From NCBI GenBank assembly GCA_900548905.1, contig URMK01000026.1, positions 1 through 64,000 on the forward strand: a stretch of DNA of 64,000 nucleotides. Reading direction: 5' to 3'. Source of the DNA: an uncultured Lachnospiraceae bacterium (GTDB lineage: Bacteria; Bacillota; Clostridia; Lachnospirales; Lachnospiraceae). The position numbers and the translations under genes are program-made. This document shows positions 8,727-17,178 of this stretch, piece after piece. Within the stretch, counting starts at the first letter, position 1; the number at the start of each line of letters is the position of its first letter. The notes beneath the pieces are model-generated. The model was not told the DNA's origin. It made no database searches and saw nothing but the letters and a program-made list of their open reading frames with translations.

Positions 8727-10016
8727 TTATCTGTCGTCGTGCAGCCGGAAATTGGCATAGGCGCTCATGCCGTGCTCATGCATATCCAGGCCTTCGATTT
8801 CTTCTTCCGCGGTAACCCGCAGGCCCATGGTTTTATTCAGTACGGTGAAGAGGACAAACGCGCATACCGCCACGTAGGCGATAACGGATACCACGCCCAG
8901 CACCTGGATACCCAGGAACTGCATACGGCTCATCCCCCAGTCCGCCAGTACGGAGGATTTGACGAATACACCGGTGAGGACAGTACCCATCGCACCGCAG
9001 CCGCAGTGGACAGCCACAGCACCTACCGGATCGTCAACCTTCAGAACCTTGTCAAGCAGTTCTACAATAAATACCACCAGAAAACCGGCAAGGAGTCCGA
9101 TAGCCATAGCCGCATAAGGGGAAACTACGTCACAGCCGGCAGTGATAGCGACCAGGCCGGCCAGGGAACCGTTCAGTGTCATGGAGACATCGGGTTTGCC
9201 GTAACGGAACCAGGTAAGGAAAAGAACGGTAACGGTAGAAACGACAGCGGCAAGATTGGTGGTCATGGCGATATCACCGAGGCTTGTGGCGGCGCCGGTC
9301 GTGGAACCGCAGTTGAAACCGAACCAGCAGAACCAGAGGATAAATACGCCAAGGGCGCCAATGATGATATTATGTCCGGGTATTGCCTGGGGTTTTTTGT
9401 CCTTATCAAATTTTCCGATACGGGGTCCGACAACAGCGGCCCCGATAAATGCGCACACACCGCCCACCATATGTACCGCCGTGGAACCGGCGAAATCATG
9501 GAAGCCCAATCCCGAAAGCCAGCCGTCGGACCAGATCCAGTGCCCTGTTACCGGGTATATAAAAATAGAAATGGCGGCGCTGTAAATCAGATATGCGGAA
9601 AACTTTGTCCTTTCCGCCATGGCGCCGGAAACAATAGTGGCCGAGGTCGCACAGAACACCGTGTGGAAAATCATGAATACCCCGATGGGAAGCCCATGGA
9701 ACATGCCTTTTGCGTCCGCCAGGCCATAGGTGCCAAAAAACCCTGTTGTTCCTATAAACCCTCCGGCATCCTTTCCGAACATAATGGCAAAACCAATCAC
9801 AAAGAAGAAAATACTTCCTAATACAAAGTCCATTAAATTTTTCATTGTTATATTTCCGGCATTTTTTGCTCTTGTAAAGCCGGTTTCCACCAGGGCAAAC
9901 CCCGCCTGCATAAAAAATACCAGAAAAGCTCCCAGACAGGTCCATACAATATTTAACAATAATTCTACCGCAGCTTCCGAACTCATGCCGCCTGCAATCA
10001 AATCCGATAAATACAT
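8727..10016 (-). CDS. amt: Ammonium transporter
   Basis: A 429-residue Amt/MEP/Rh channel with about eleven membrane helices. Conserved pieces include the opening LLLNIVWTCLGAFLVFFMQ and DFAGSTAVHMVGG, and the C-terminal tail ends in MSAYANFRLHDDR. A GTG further upstream lies in the frame but overlaps the Shine-Dalgarno; the ATG at 10016 has AGGAGG seven bases before it. It lies 185 bp downstream of the PII gene on the same strand, the usual glnK-amt pairing in which PII blocks the channel when nitrogen is plentiful. Confidence 0.95.
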   Translation of the reverse strand: MYLSDLIAGGMSSEAAVELLLNIVWTCLGAFLVFFMQAGFALVETGFTRAKNAGNITMKNLMDFVLGSIFFFVIGFAIMFGKDAGGFIGTTGFFGTYGLADAKGMFHGLPIGVFMIFHTVFCATSATIVSGAMAERTKFSAYLIYSAAISIFIYPVTGHWIWSDGWLSGLGFHDFAGSTAVHMVGGVCAFIGAAVVGPRIGKFDKDKKPQAIPGHNIIIGALGVFILWFCWFGFNCGSTTGAATSLGDIAMTTNLAAVVSTVTVLFLTWFRYGKPDVSMTLNGSLAGLVAITAGCDVVSPYAAMAIGLLAGFLVVFIVELLDKVLKVDDPVGAVAVHCGCGAMGTVLTGVFVKSSVLADWGMSRMQFLGIQVLGVVSVIAYVAVCAFVLFTVLNKTMGLRVTAEEEIEGLDMHEHGMSAYANFRLHDDR

Positions 10017-10201
10017 ACCATTTCCTCCTCTTTTCACAGCACAGAGCTTTCTGCTCCCCGGCCTGCTTCCTTAACAGCGGTTACCGCGCCGGGCAAATCA
10101 AGCACATGCGCAAAAAAAGAGATAATAAAGAGTGCAGCCCCTTTGTTATCTCCTTCGATAAATTTTTCCATCCTGTTTTTTCCTGCTGTTTCCCGGGACC
10201 T

Positions 10202-10540
10202 TTACAAAGCGTCGGTTCCGTGTTCCCCGGTACGGATTCTCACCGCGTCCGCCACATCATATACAAAAATCTTTCCGTCGCCGATGCTGCCGGTATTGAT
10301 TTCCTTCACTATCTTGTCAATCAGTTTATCCGCATGTTCCCTGGCGACAACGGTTTCCACCTTGATCTTAGGCAGAAGGTTCACCCTGTATTCGGCGCCC
10401 CTGTATTTTTTCACAATGCCCTTTTGATTCCCGCAGCCCATAATATTGACGATATTCAGGCCGTTTACCTCTTCCGTGTCCAGAAGATCTTTCAAATCCT
10501 CCAGCTTTTCCGGCTTAATAATAATTTCCAGCTTTTTCAT
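10202..10540 (-). CDS. glnK: Nitrogen regulatory PII protein
   Basis: A 112-residue PII signalling protein. The T-loop Tyr51 is present in KYRGAEYRVN, as is the region that binds ATP/ADP and 2-oxoglutarate (REHADKLIDKIVKEINTG, then GDGKIFVYDVADAVRIRTG, in pieces). The frame is open 17 codons further upstream, but MKKLEIII is the family start and has AGGAGGG eight bases before it. It heads a glnK-amt unit, so its likely partner is the adjacent transporter. Transcription appears to be controlled by a terminator-like hairpin in the leader (see 10583-10624). Confidence 0.95.
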   Translation of the reverse strand: MKKLEIIIKPEKLEDLKDLLDTEEVNGLNIVNIMGCGNQKGIVKKYRGAEYRVNLLPKIKVETVVAREHADKLIDKIVKEINTGSIGDGKIFVYDVADAVRIRTGEHGTDAL

Positions 10541-10582
10541 ACGCGTTCCCTCCTTGAGAAACAGACACTCCGTGTCTTTTCT

Positions 10583-10667
10583 AAAAAACAAAAAAGCGCC
10601 TTAACCAGATATTGGTTAAAACGCCTTTGTTTGAACTCTATTATACACACCTGAAAATGATTGTCAA
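10583..10667 (-). promoter_or_regulatory. glnK promoter with leader terminator (putative attenuator)
   Basis: On the minus strand, TTGACA (10667-10662), a 16-base spacer and TATAAT (10645-10640) form an almost perfect sigma-A promoter. Within about 20 bases of the expected start lies a 12-bp stem with two G-U pairs (10624-10613 with 10607-10596) and a 5-nt loop, followed directly by a run of T (10595-10590 and beyond). This is an intrinsic terminator placed between promoter and gene. A second small hairpin (GACAC/GTGTC, near 10561-10579) follows before the ribosome site. Some antitermination signal, perhaps nitrogen-related, would be expected. Confidence 0.7.
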
Positions 10668-10734
10668 ATGTTTTTTTCTTTATTTTTATTATTTCCTTCA
10701 CACAGGGTAACAGTTCAGACGGCCCCTTGTATCC

Positions 10735-10953
10735 TGCGGCATCCCTCTCCCCTCCTTTTCCCCGGGGTGGCAGTGCTGCAAGGATTCCTGGAAGGGGCGT
10801 CTAAAAACGCCAGTCCTTACGCTGTGTCCTTTGCAGCGTTAGTACTGCTGCGTTTTTGGTCGAGCGAGAGCGAAAACGACTAAAGTCGTTCCCCTGTAAG
10901 GAACCTTGCAGCACTGCCACCCCGGGGAAAAGAAGGGGAGAGGGCTGCCGTAG
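10735..10953. mobile_element. Palindromic MITE-like element B
   Basis: Outer arms about 10735-10785 and 10900-10953 are inverted copies (for example CTTTTCCCCGGGGTGGCAG on one side). The centre (10803-10856) holds the AAAAACGC...GCGTTTTT hairpin shared with elements A and C. Flanks of the core such as GCAAGGATTCC and TCGAGCG are shared with element C. One side of the inner stem carries a mismatch (CCTTA opposite TTAGTA). No flanking direct repeat was found. It lies between the glnK promoter and the stop codon of the 92-residue gene. Confidence 0.7.
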
Positions 10954-10966
10954 CCCCCCTGCTGCT

Positions 10967-11245
10967 TCATATGCGTTCTACCGAATCCACTCCCGGAAAG
11001 GATGCATATCGGTTCCAAAGCTCCCAGTTCTCCTGCCTTTCCGCCTCCTCCAGCTCCGCCAGAAGCCGGACGCGGACCGCGCTGCGGTGGATAAAGCAGG
11101 GATTGGGATCATTAAAAAACTCATCGCTTTTACCCAATATGACTTCTTCCTTCAGGGGAAGATCGGTCATGGTTCCCCGATAGATCTCCACCCCGTTCAG
11201 GCAGATACGGATAAACTCTTCTTTTTCCTTCTTTTTTCCGAACAC
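10967..11245 (-). CDS. Small conserved-looking protein of unknown function
   Basis: A 92-residue acidic protein that I do not recognise. It starts with a GTG that has GGGAGGT eight bases upstream, and the stop of the preceding thioredoxin/DsbD-like gene lies 15 bp away, so the two are probably co-transcribed and translated. The N-terminus is charged (MFGKKKEKEEF) with no signal peptide. The C-terminal half looks helical (LLAELEEAERQENWELWNR). There are two cysteines, Cys15 and one in NPCFIHR. Its stop codon lies only 14 bp from palindromic element B. A role linked to its redox neighbour is possible, but only by position. Confidence 0.65.
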   Translation of the reverse strand: MFGKKKEKEEFIRICLNGVEIYRGTMTDLPLKEEVILGKSDEFFNDPNPCFIHRSAVRVRLLAELEEAERQENWELWNRYASFPGVDSVERI

Positions 11246-11260
11246 AGGCCGGCACCTCCC

Positions 11261-12871
11261 TTATAGCAGCATATACAGCGAAAACAGGGCAAACACAAGA
11301 AACAGGACCGCATACAGCAGTTTTACCGCAGGCATCCGCTGCAGGCTTTTTTCCGATAGGGCAAACACACTTTTTCCGCCTGCCACAAGAATAATGATGA
11401 GCAAAGCAGGGATACACATGGCCGCGATATAAAGGCAGAAGATAAAGAAAGGGACGCCTTCCCCCGGAGACGACTGTACCCATTGCAGGATGGAGGCCAG
11501 ATAGATCTGACCGGTACAGAAAAATTCACCCAGGGCAATCACCACGCTTCCTCCGAACACAGCCAGAAACAAAAGCTTCCCCATCCCCGGCCGCACAGCC
11601 GACTGCATCAGCTTTTCGTTCCATCTGCGCAGCGCCTTGGGAAGCTGCATCCGCACTTTCCCAAAATTCCCTTTCCTGACCTGGACAAAATCCCACAAAT
11701 TTCCCAGGGCCGCCGCCAGACAGAAAACGAGCAGAAGAATATTCAGCACATCCCTGGCCGTTCCGAAGGCATCCATCGGGATAAAAGAAGCCGCGGCTGC
11801 CACCGCCATTCCCAGTCCGAGATAGGCCAGGAATTTCCCTGCCAGATAACAAAGCCCGTACCGCAGGAACCGGCCTCCCGCCGCTGCAAGCAGTGAGAGA
11901 AACAGCAGTGTCATGGACAGGGCACAGGGATTCAGCCCGTTCAGGAAACCGGTAAGCAGGACAGCCCCCACGGAAGCCATTCCGGCAAAGCTGCCGCCTC
12001 CCGTAGCAGCTCCCGCAAGCGTTTCCGGATCGTAACCTGCTCCGATCCCCTCCCCTGCCTGCATCAAATCCGCAAGTCCGCTCCGAATCTGCTTTTCTCC
12101 GGACAGATACCAGTTCCCTATGAATATGACAGGAACCTTCTGATGGGATACCGGTACCTGATAGGCCTCATATAACCGGAGCAAATACGAGGCATTCTCC
12201 TCTTCCATCACGGATAGCTCCCGGATATGCACAGGCAGAGAGGATCCGTCCGCCGTTATTTCCGCCGGAAGCTCCTTCAGATATTCTTTTACCTTATCAC
12301 AGCTGCTGCAGCTTTCCGTAGAAAAAAACAGGATATTCATGCTGTCCTTCTCTGCATCCCGTATGGTGAGCCCGCCTTCCCCTCCGGCTTTTCCCGGAAC
12401 GCTCTCCCCGTCCTTGCGTCCGCTCCCGGGTTCCGTGGTTTCGGCCATCTCCGGCTCCATTCCCGCTGCTTTTGCAAGAGAATCGTAAAGCTCCTCCTCC
12501 ATCCGGGTATATCCCGTAATCCAGCGGTTTCCCACGATCACCATAGGATAGGATACCTCTTCCTCCGGAATCCCCAACTCCTGTACCAGCCGGTCCAGCG
12601 CCGCCCTCCCGTCCGTACGGTACACATAGTATTCTTCAATCTGATAAGGGATTGCCGGCTGCCTGCCCTCCATCGTCTTCGATGCAAGATCCCGGAATTT
12701 CTTCCCTTCATGACAGGATTCGCAGGGATTGTTATGGAAAAAATAAACCGTCACCTTCTCGTTCTGCTCCTGCGATACTGTTTCCTCCGCCGCACCGCCG
12801 CATCCTGCCGTCAGCAGAAGTCCCAACACAAGCAATAGTATGGCTAGTAATCTCCCTGCTCTGTTTTTCAT
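11261..12871 (-). CDS. Lipoprotein with two thioredoxin-like domains fused to a DsbD/CcdA membrane domain
   Basis: A 536-residue fusion. Residues 1-24 form a lipoprotein signal with lipobox LTAGC. Two extracytoplasmic thioredoxin-like segments follow, the first with CESC (about 52-55) and the second with CSSC (about 187-190). From about residue 300 there are six membrane helices of the DsbD/CcdA type, with the paired cysteines in NPCALSM and GEFFCTGQ. Such membrane domains pass electrons from cytoplasmic thioredoxin to outside acceptors; here both acceptor domains seem built into the same chain, so it may reduce disulfides or feed another surface reductase. The substrate is unknown. It is followed by a 92-residue gene in the same unit. 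Confidence 0.85.
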   Translation of the reverse strand: MKNRAGRLLAILLLVLGLLLTAGCGGAAEETVSQEQNEKVTVYFFHNNPCESCHEGKKFRDLASKTMEGRQPAIPYQIEEYYVYRTDGRAALDRLVQELGIPEEEVSYPMVIVGNRWITGYTRMEEELYDSLAKAAGMEPEMAETTEPGSGRKDGESVPGKAGGEGGLTIRDAEKDSMNILFFSTESCSSCDKVKEYLKELPAEITADGSSLPVHIRELSVMEEENASYLLRLYEAYQVPVSHQKVPVIFIGNWYLSGEKQIRSGLADLMQAGEGIGAGYDPETLAGAATGGGSFAGMASVGAVLLTGFLNGLNPCALSMTLLFLSLLAAAGGRFLRYGLCYLAGKFLAYLGLGMAVAAAASFIPMDAFGTARDVLNILLLVFCLAAALGNLWDFVQVRKGNFGKVRMQLPKALRRWNEKLMQSAVRPGMGKLLFLAVFGGSVVIALGEFFCTGQIYLASILQWVQSSPGEGVPFFIFCLYIAAMCIPALLIIILVAGGKSVFALSEKSLQRMPAVKLLYAVLFLVFALFSLYMLL

Positions 12872-12916
12872 CGTTTCTCCCCATTTTATCCTTTATAGTA
12901 TCTCTTACTAAAGGGA

Positions 12917-13786
12917 TTATAACTTTCTTCCGCCCATCACGTCAACAGAAGATAACGGCTGGCCGGCCTCCCAGACAAACCGGAGGCATTTCTTTCCCTT
13001 CCAACAGACGTTTTCCGCCAAATGGCCTCCCAGTTTCCTGCATATTTCCTCCGAAGCCCGGTTTCCCTCCACCACCAGAGCCTGGATCCCCTCGAATTCC
13101 AGTTCCCGGAAGCCATATTCCAGAAGCGCGTTACAGGCTTCCAGGCAATATCCCTTCCGTTGTTCCTTTTTTTCTACAATAAAACCAAGCTCAGGATAGG
13201 CAAAGCCCTCCCTCCTATGAAAACCGGCCCTTCCCACACAGCGCCCGCATTCCTTTTCCACCAGCATCCAGATGCCGAACCCGAAAAAAGGATATACCTT
13301 TTCAATATAGCTTTTAATATAGGCCCTTTCCTCTTCCCGATCCGCAGAAAGCCCGTCCAGGAAATCCCCGGCGTCCGCCTGGTCATAGATGCGGTACAAC
13401 GCCTCCAAATCCGCTTCCGCCATTTCCCGGACAAGCAGCCGTTCCGTCTCCAGGATATCCCATGGTTCCCCGATATGCCTCTGATACACCTTTTCCAGGA
13501 AATCTCCGTCCAGCCCTTCCAGGGACTCCACCGCATAAGGGATATCCTTCCAGTCCCCGCTCCGGTTCCCTTCCGTCAGAAAAAGCAGGATACAGGCATC
13601 CTTACCCGCCCTTTCCCGCACGGCATTCGGCCGGTCCGTGATATAAACAATCCCGTTCCCTGTCACCGTCCCCTCCGGTATTCCCCTCTCCAGCTTCACC
13701 TGATACAGGGCCAGCCCTTCCTCCAGCTCCTCTGTTTTGGCTGCCGCCGGTTCCCATTCCAGCTCCAGAACCACTTTCTCCAACAT
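12917..13786 (-). CDS. GNAT family N-acetyltransferase
   Basis: A 289-residue protein whose C-terminal half (about 110-280) is a GNAT domain of the RimJ/RimL type, starting ETERLLVREMAEADLEALYRI (in pieces) and carrying the acetyl-CoA loop near EKKEQRKGYCLEA, a variant of the usual QxxGxG. The N-terminal ~100 residues look like an extra domain without a recognised motif. The frame is open far upstream, through a palindromic repeat; the ATG at 13786 has AAGGGAG ten bases before it and is preferred over the ATG three codons earlier. The acceptor substrate is unknown. Confidence 0.8.
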   Translation of the reverse strand: MLEKVVLELEWEPAAAKTEELEEGLALYQVKLERGIPEGTVTGNGIVYITDRPNAVRERAGKDACILLFLTEGNRSGDWKDIPYAVESLEGLDGDFLEKVYQRHIGEPWDILETERLLVREMAEADLEALYRIYDQADAGDFLDGLSADREEERAYIKSYIEKVYPFFGFGIWMLVEKECGRCVGRAGFHRREGFAYPELGFIVEKKEQRKGYCLEACNALLEYGFRELEFEGIQALVVEGNRASEEICRKLGGHLAENVCWKGKKCLRFVWEAGQPLSSVDVMGGRKL

Positions 13787-13821
13787 AATCCGCATACTCC
13801 CTTTACGAATTGTTATATTTC

Positions 13822-13925
13822 GGCTACAATAAACCTGTCGGCCTGCTGCGCAGGCCTGCTTCTCCCCGCCCGTCCGGGGAGGGAGAGACAGGCCGGTGCA
13901 GCAAACCCTCAGGTTTATTGTAACC
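13822..13925. repeat. Palindromic element F (104 bp)
   Basis: The ends GGCTACAATAAACCTG (13822-13837) and CAGGTTTATTGTAACC (13910-13925) are inverted copies with one mismatch. The inner arms around GGCCTG and CAGGCC and a central CCCCG/CGGGG hairpin extend the palindrome to most of its length. It lies between the divergent GNAT and cyclophilin genes and could also affect either transcript. It does not share the AAAAACGC core of elements A-C. Confidence 0.65.
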
Positions 13926-13955
13926 AACATCACAACAGAAAGGAAGATTTATTTT

Positions 13956-14477
13956 ATGGCACAGAATCCCGTTGTAACAATTACCATGGAAAACGGAGAT
14001 GTTATAAAGGCTGAGCTTTATCCTGATATCGCTCCCATTTCCGTAAACAACTTCATCAGCCTGATTCAGAAAAATTTCTATGACGGACTGATTTTCCACA
14101 GAGTCATCAAAGGCTTCATGATCCAGGGAGGCGATCCGGACGGAAACGGAACCGGAGGCCCGGGGTATTCCATTAAGGGAGAATTTTCCCAGAATGGTGT
14201 TACAAATGAATTAAAGCATACCGAAGGGGTGCTTTCCATGGCGCGTTCCATGTCTCCCAACTCTGCAGGAAGCCAGTTCTTTATCATGCATAAGAATTCT
14301 CCTCATCTGGACGGTTCCTATGCCGCTTTCGGCAAAGTGACGGAAGGTATGGAAAATGTAAATAAAATCGCTGAAACCAATACCGATTACACCGACCGCC
14401 CTCTGGCGGATCAGCGCATTAAAACCATGACCGTTGAAACCTTCGGCACACAATATCCGGAACCGGAGAAAATGTAA
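13956..14477 (+). CDS. Cyclophilin-type peptidyl-prolyl cis-trans isomerase
   Basis: A 173-residue single-domain cyclophilin that speeds proline isomerisation in protein folding. The core signature FHRVIKGFMIQGGDP and the later AGSQFFI are intact, including the catalytic Arg of FHRV. There is no signal peptide, so it is cytoplasmic. The frame is open 20 codons upstream into the palindromic repeat, but MAQNPVVTI has AGAAAGGAAG before it and begins the domain. A strong terminator follows. Confidence 0.94.
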   Translation: MAQNPVVTITMENGDVIKAELYPDIAPISVNNFISLIQKNFYDGLIFHRVIKGFMIQGGDPDGNGTGGPGYSIKGEFSQNGVTNELKHTEGVLSMARSMSPNSAGSQFFIMHKNSPHLDGSYAAFGKVTEGMENVNKIAETNTDYTDRPLADQRIKTMTVETFGTQYPEPEKM

Positions 14478-14492
14478 ACAGATATATACAGC

Positions 14493-14530
14493 AGGCCGCC
14501 CCCGAAGAACCGGGGAGCGGCCTCTTTTTT
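14493..14530 (+). terminator. Intrinsic terminator of the cyclophilin gene
   Basis: Stem AGGCCGC / GCGGCCT with an inner CCCC/GGGG pairing, followed by a run of T. Confidence 0.85.
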
Positions 14531-14609
14531 TCTGTCAGTTTTTGCCAAAAACAGCGTTCATATATTGTTCATATTTTTTTCAAAAAAAATTAATCCGATA
14601 CACACTGTT

Positions 14610-14780
14610 TAGACACTTCTGTTTCCTATACTATAACCATAAGATGAAGCAAACAAAGAAACACCAAACTTCATCTTCTCCTCTTAAGCGTACAACAAAA
14701 CTTTTTATAAATAGCTTTTTCATAATAAATGCCAGGTAAGCAGTTACCTGGCATCCTCCCTTTTTATGGGAGTTTTTTTT
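14610..14780 (+). ncRNA. Candidate small RNA with own promoter and terminator
   Basis: The 331-bp gap between the cyclophilin and the converging kinase gene holds an ordered set of signals on the plus strand. A promoter-like TAGACA (14610-14615), 16 bases and TATAAC (14632-14637) come first. Next is a perfect 9-bp stem AAGATGAAG/CTTCATCTT (14641-14649 with 14669-14677) enclosing an A-rich unpaired loop. An 11-bp perfect hairpin ATGCCAGGTAA/TTACCTGGCAT (14729-14754) follows. A short CTCCC/GGGAG hairpin with eight T (14756-14780) ends it. A 31-codon ATG frame inside has no ribosome site. The predicted RNA is about 140 nt. Confidence 0.5.
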
Positions 14781-14808
14781 ATGCTGCCGGCGGCCTCCGG
14801 AACGGCCG

Positions 14809-17178
14809 TCAGGAAATATAATGCGCAATCAGGCGATACAGCTGCTGTACATCAATAGGCTTTGCAATATGGTCATTCATACCGGCCTGTCTGGCAGCCG
14901 TCACATCCTCCGCAAAGGCATCCGCGGTCATGGCGATGACGGGGATTCCGGCCGCATCCTTCCTTGAAAGCCGGCGTATCTTTCCCGATGCACGGAGTCC
15001 GTCCATCACGGGCATACGGATGTCCATCAATATCAGATCATAAAAGCCTTCCATGGAATTTTCAAAAGCTTCCACCCCCGCCTTCCCATCTCCCGCCACA
15101 TCTACGGCGGCCCCCGTCTGCTGCAGCAGCTCCCGGGCAATTTCCCGGTTCAGCTCATTATCCTCCACCAGAAGAATATGTTTCCCCGTAAAATCATAGG
15201 TCGGCAGTTCATCCTGCACCACATCCTGTCCCAATACATATTTCTGTATCCCGTAGCACAAGGTGGAAAGGAATATCGGTTTCTGCAGGAACCCTGTGAT
15301 TCCCGCTTCTTTGGCAGGCTCCTCAATCTCGCTCCAGTCATAGGCGGACATAATCAGAATAGGGATTTCCCCGCCAATCTCTTTCCGGATCTGAAGCGCC
15401 GTCTGCAATCCGTCCATACCCGGCATTTTCCAGTCCAGGATAACGGCGTCATAGTCCCTGCCCTTCCGGTGGGCCTCTCCCACCCTGGACACCGCCTCTG
15501 CGCCGCTTGCCGTACATTCTGCAATGACGCCGAATTCCCGCAGGGCCTGTTCCATGTATTCCAGAATATCCTCCCCGTCATCCACCACCAGGATCTTCAG
15601 ATCCGGAAAACGCAGGGGCATCGGCGGCATATTATCTATCTGCATAGGAATCGACACATAAAAAGTGGAACCCGCGCCGGCGCTGCTGGCAGCCCGGATA
15701 CTCCCGCCCAGCAGCTCCACCAGCCTCTTTGTAATCGCCATACCCAGCCCGCTGCCCTCCGTTTTATCCACACGGCTGTCCTGTTCCCGGGAAAAAGGCT
15801 CAAAAATATGTTCCATAAAATCCCGGCTCATGCCGATTCCCGTATCCGTTATCACGATATCCAGATAAACAGAAAGTGCATCCTCCCCTGCCCGTTCTTC
15901 AATATCCATGGTGACAGAGCCTTCGGAAGGCGTGAATTTGGAAGCATTTGATAACAGGTTAATCAGGATCTGACGCAGGCGCAGCGCATCGGAGCAATAC
16001 CTCTCATGCCGGAGATTATGCAGCCGTACTGCGAATTTCTGGTTTCTGGCCTTGATATTGGGCTGCGTGATGGTAACCACATTGGTCAGCAGCTCCGGCA
16101 GGGACAAGGGCATATTGCTGATGGAAATGTTGCCGTTTTCTATTTTGCTCATATCAAGGACATCGTTTATCAGCCCAAGCAGATGCTGCCCCGATAAGGT
16201 TATCTTATTCAGGCAGTCCAGGATCTTATCCGGCTCATTCAGATGGGATTTGGCGATATCCGTCATCCCCACAATGGCATTCATGGGCGTCCGGATATCA
16301 TGGGACATATGCGACAGGAAATCCGATTTCGCCCTGTTGGCCCTTTCCGCCAGACGCAGGGCCGTTTTCAGCTCCTGCGCCTGCTTTTCCAGCTTCTCCT
16401 GCATCTGCCGCAGCTCCGTCTCATTTGTGATATCAATAAAAAGGAAAAGATACAGCGGTTCTTCCCCCAGCGAATCCAAACAGGCGGCATTGACCTGGAG
16501 CCAGGCCTCTTTTCCATCCCGGTTTATACAGCGGGCTACAAAATGTACCGCTTCCCGGGACTGGAATTTTTTCCGGTGAGGTTCTATTACTTCCACATTC
16601 TGCTTCAGGTTTTCCCGGAATAAAGTGTCCCCTTCCCCAAAAAAATCATAAAACCGGGAATTTGCTTCCAGAAGTTCGATTCCTGCTCCTCCCCCGACGC
16701 GGCATTTCGCCACGAATCCGGGCAGGTTATCATAGGTCACGGACTGCTCCCGCTGCTGCTGGATAATATCCGTGACATCTGTCATCGCGGTATAAGATAC
16801 CTGATAACCGTCTATGTAATCATCCACAAAGGTAGCCGTCATCTGGACAAGGGCATATTCACCGTTCTTTTTGCGTATACGGCCGATATTACTGTATCCC
16901 GACCTGCCTTCCTGCAGGGCTTTTCTGACCACACCGCCCAGCCTTTCCCAGTCTTGCTCATCATGGATCCCCAATTCATCATTGCTGTAATAGCTGTCGC
17001 ATTGATTATGATAGATGATTTCATACTCCTCTTTTGTATACCCTATCAGTTCATAATAAAAATCATTGGCCCACACCAACGAAAAATGCTCATTCAATAA
17101 ATGCTTGCTTACGCTGACACGCAGCATATTCATCAGGGTTGTATATTCATAATCTCTTTCCCGGCTGTCTGTATCCAT
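14809..17178 (-). CDS. Hybrid sensor histidine kinase with two PAS and two receiver domains
   Basis: A 789-residue cytoplasmic sensor without membrane helices. Order: PAS-like segments at about 25-140 and 150-255, a short coiled coil (about 255-285), HisKA with phosphoacceptor His293 in MSHDIRTPMN, an ATPase domain (about 400-515, with GSGLGMAITKRLVELLGG in pieces), receiver 1 (about 527-650, Asp in ILDWKMPGMDG) and receiver 2 (about 668-789, Asp in ILMDIRMPVMDG). No DNA-binding output is attached, so the phosphate must pass elsewhere or act through interactions; no phosphotransfer (HPt) protein lies nearby. It is divergent from the GntR-type gene across 172 bp. Confidence 0.92.
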   Translation of the reverse strand: MDTDSRERDYEYTTLMNMLRVSVSKHLLNEHFSLVWANDFYYELIGYTKEEYEIIYHNQCDSYYSNDELGIHDEQDWERLGGVVRKALQEGRSGYSNIGRIRKKNGEYALVQMTATFVDDYIDGYQVSYTAMTDVTDIIQQQREQSVTYDNLPGFVAKCRVGGGAGIELLEANSRFYDFFGEGDTLFRENLKQNVEVIEPHRKKFQSREAVHFVARCINRDGKEAWLQVNAACLDSLGEEPLYLFLFIDITNETELRQMQEKLEKQAQELKTALRLAERANRAKSDFLSHMSHDIRTPMNAIVGMTDIAKSHLNEPDKILDCLNKITLSGQHLLGLINDVLDMSKIENGNISISNMPLSLPELLTNVVTITQPNIKARNQKFAVRLHNLRHERYCSDALRLRQILINLLSNASKFTPSEGSVTMDIEERAGEDALSVYLDIVITDTGIGMSRDFMEHIFEPFSREQDSRVDKTEGSGLGMAITKRLVELLGGSIRAASSAGAGSTFYVSIPMQIDNMPPMPLRFPDLKILVVDDGEDILEYMEQALREFGVIAECTASGAEAVSRVGEAHRKGRDYDAVILDWKMPGMDGLQTALQIRKEIGGEIPILIMSAYDWSEIEEPAKEAGITGFLQKPIFLSTLCYGIQKYVLGQDVVQDELPTYDFTGKHILLVEDNELNREIARELLQQTGAAVDVAGDGKAGVEAFENSMEGFYDLILMDIRMPVMDGLRASGKIRRLSRKDAAGIPVIAMTADAFAEDVTAARQAGMNDHIAKPIDVQQLYRLIAHYIS

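Noticed and set aside
8616..9821. Open frame of 401 codons on the plus strand
   Set aside because: It runs antisense to the ammonium transporter and overlaps the LysR end; no family features.
13787..13933. N-terminal extension of the GNAT gene
   Set aside because: The extra 49 codons run through palindromic element F and have no ribosome site, while the inner ATG has a good one.
14644..14739. 31-codon ATG frame in the cyclophilin-kinase gap
   Set aside because: There is no Shine-Dalgarno, the ATG is inside a perfect hairpin and the stop is inside another, so a non-coding RNA explains the region better.
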